Positions 63,182 to 64,000 of a DNA stretch of 64,000 bases are shown here, piece by piece. Origin of the DNA: Accumulibacter sp. Lineage in GTDB: Bacteria > Pseudomonadota > Gammaproteobacteria > Burkholderiales > Rhodocyclaceae. Positions within the stretch are counted from its first letter, which is position 1; the number at the start of each line of letters is the position of its first letter. The stretch is taken from contig JAFLDO010000019.1 of assembly GCA_017302455.1 (NCBI GenBank), positions 26,916-90,915 of the forward strand, in the 5' to 3' direction. The notes beneath the pieces were generated by a model. That model saw only the letters and a list, made by a program, of their open reading frames with translations. It ran no database searches and was not told where the DNA came from. The translations under genes and the position numbers were made by a program.

Positions 63182-63877
63182 ATGCGGCGTGAAGGCGTTC
63201 GCCGCCTGCTGCTGGCTGTGGTCGCCTCGCTGCTGGCGCATCTCGTACTACTCGTTCGTGTCTACCCAGGCCTGCCGGTGCGCATTGCGCCCGCCGGGAA
63301 GCCACTCGAGGCGGTGATCGGTACTCGCAGCCAAACGATTCCGTCGCACGCGGCGGGGCCAAAGGCGCCGGCGCCGGTCGGTGTGCCGCCACCTTCCCGG
63401 ATGACCGCGCGGTCGGATGGATCGACAGAGCACCAGCGCCAGGTAACGGCGCCGCGAGTCGTTGTCCCGTCTGCCGTGATGGCTCCGGCGGCGGTGGGCA
63501 AGGCTGCTCCAGAGCAGACCGCCGAGGCGCCGGTGGGGGCGGCCCCGACCGTAGCGACACGGGATGGCGTCAGCGCCGACGACCTGCGCCAGTATCGCGT
63601 GGCACTGGCGATCGCCGCCCGCCGCTTCAAGCGCTATCCTCCGGTAGCACGCGAGAGTCTTTGGGAAGGCACGGCCGAGGTTGCAGTCAGCATGAGCGCT
63701 TGGGGGCATGTTCCTGAGCTGTCGCTCGTGCGGTCCAGTGGGCGCGCCGTGCTCGATACGCAGGCCATGTTGATGATCGAGCAGGCGGCGGCGGCAACAA
63801 CGCTGCCCGAGGCCTTGCGGGGCCGGGCGTTTCGGGTGTTGTTGCCGATCGAGTTCTCGCTTGATCCGGGCCACTAG
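63182..63877 (+). CDS. TonB-like energy transducer (TonB C-terminal domain)
   Basis: 231 residues: an N-terminal membrane anchor (about 8-26), a Pro/Ala-rich spacer (~50-125) and a C-terminal TonB-type domain (~140-228; RRFKRYPPVARESLWEGTAEVAVSMSAWGHV). The spacer lacks the usual Pro-Lys/Pro-Glu repeats. It would pass proton-motive-force energy to an outer-membrane receptor. No ExbB/ExbD genes are in the window. ATG 63182 is used; the ribosome site is unclear. Confidence 0.8.
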   Translation: MRREGVRRLLLAVVASLLAHLVLLVRVYPGLPVRIAPAGKPLEAVIGTRSQTIPSHAAGPKAPAPVGVPPPSRMTARSDGSTEHQRQVTAPRVVVPSAVMAPAAVGKAAPEQTAEAPVGAAPTVATRDGVSADDLRQYRVALAIAARRFKRYPPVARESLWEGTAEVAVSMSAWGHVPELSLVRSSGRAVLDTQAMLMIEQAAAATTLPEALRGRAFRVLLPIEFSLDPGH

Positions 63878-63954
63878 TAGTTCGTTTCAACAATAGACAT
63901 GAAGATTCGGCGATACTGACATGATTTCAAGACGTTTGTGTGTGAGGTGTGGTC

Positions 63955-64000
63955 ATGTCGGGAAAGACGAGTCGGGTGGCACTGGCCTTGACGGCGGCGG
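63955..64000 (+). CDS. Start of a gene running off the right edge (signal-peptide-like N-terminus)
   Basis: Fifteen codons are visible from ATG 63955, reading MSGKTSRVALALTAA, behind GAGGTG. The basic start and hydrophobic run resemble a signal peptide. Following a TonB-like gene, a TonB-dependent receptor or other exported protein is possible, but nothing more can be said. Confidence 0.4.
   Translation, partial: MSGKTSRVALALTAA

Overview
The window is GC-rich chromosomal DNA from a respiratory Gram-negative bacterium. The gene order ribF-ileS-lspA-fkpB-ispH, the cbb3 oxidase cluster ccoI-S-NOQP-G-H with FNR/ANR boxes, the periplasmic and outer-membrane functions (DsbB, TonB-like protein) and the general protein flavour fit a betaproteobacterium, most likely in or near the Rhodocyclaceae ('Candidatus Accumulibacter'-like). 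The taxon is an inference: there is no rRNA or other marker to prove it. I found no tRNA, rRNA, CRISPR array, complete insertion sequence or prophage.

Left part (1-9 kb). The start of a phosphatidylserine decarboxylase gene runs off the left edge. It is followed by a frameshifted zinc-ribbon/Card1-like nuclease gene and then a three-gene operon for a 2-oxoacid:ferredoxin oxidoreductase (GltD-like flavin/Fe-S protein, alpha, beta). From 5.7 to 9 kb is the accessory stretch: a frameshifted hypothetical gene, a degenerate GAC/GTC-rich tract, an NYN-LOTUS protein, a hicBA toxin-antitoxin pair that sits in what looks like an integron cassette (attC site at 8525-8596), and a small membrane protein.

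Middle part (9-32 kb). This holds a J-like domain/trypsin-like protease fusion, a periplasmic rhodanese, a macrodomain protein, a DUF6394-like protein with a two-RCK potassium channel, a diguanylate cyclase, a periplasmic solute-binding protein, an FtsX-type permease, a SixA-Nudix fusion, a 52-residue membrane protein and the serine pathway pair serC-serA. A run of six signalling genes (hybrid kinase, sensor kinase, two Rcp1-like receivers, REC-PAS-GGDEF, PAS-GGDEF-EAL) lies from 23.1 to 31.8 kb and looks like a phosphorelay feeding c-di-GMP turnover.

Transport and metabolism (32-49 kb). Here are an EamA exporter, livF-G-M-H with 4-bp overlaps, a fatty-acid desaturase with dsbB, dut-coaBC, a PutA without a DNA-binding domain, and livK coupled to its likely GntR regulator. 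A perfect GTATAC-centred palindrome lies just before the regulator. A REP-like inverted repeat separates this block from a YgiQ-type radical SAM protein.

Right part (48.6-64 kb). The conserved ribF-ileS-lspA-fkpB-ispH block is followed by the cbb3 oxidase genes with their assembly factors. Three FNR-type boxes were found, each placed 41.5 bp before a predicted start site. One of them drives no obvious gene: together with an extended -10 and a perfect intrinsic terminator it outlines a ~100-nt small RNA between ccoS and ccoN, which is the most interesting candidate novelty here. The window ends with a TonB-like gene and the first codons of another gene.
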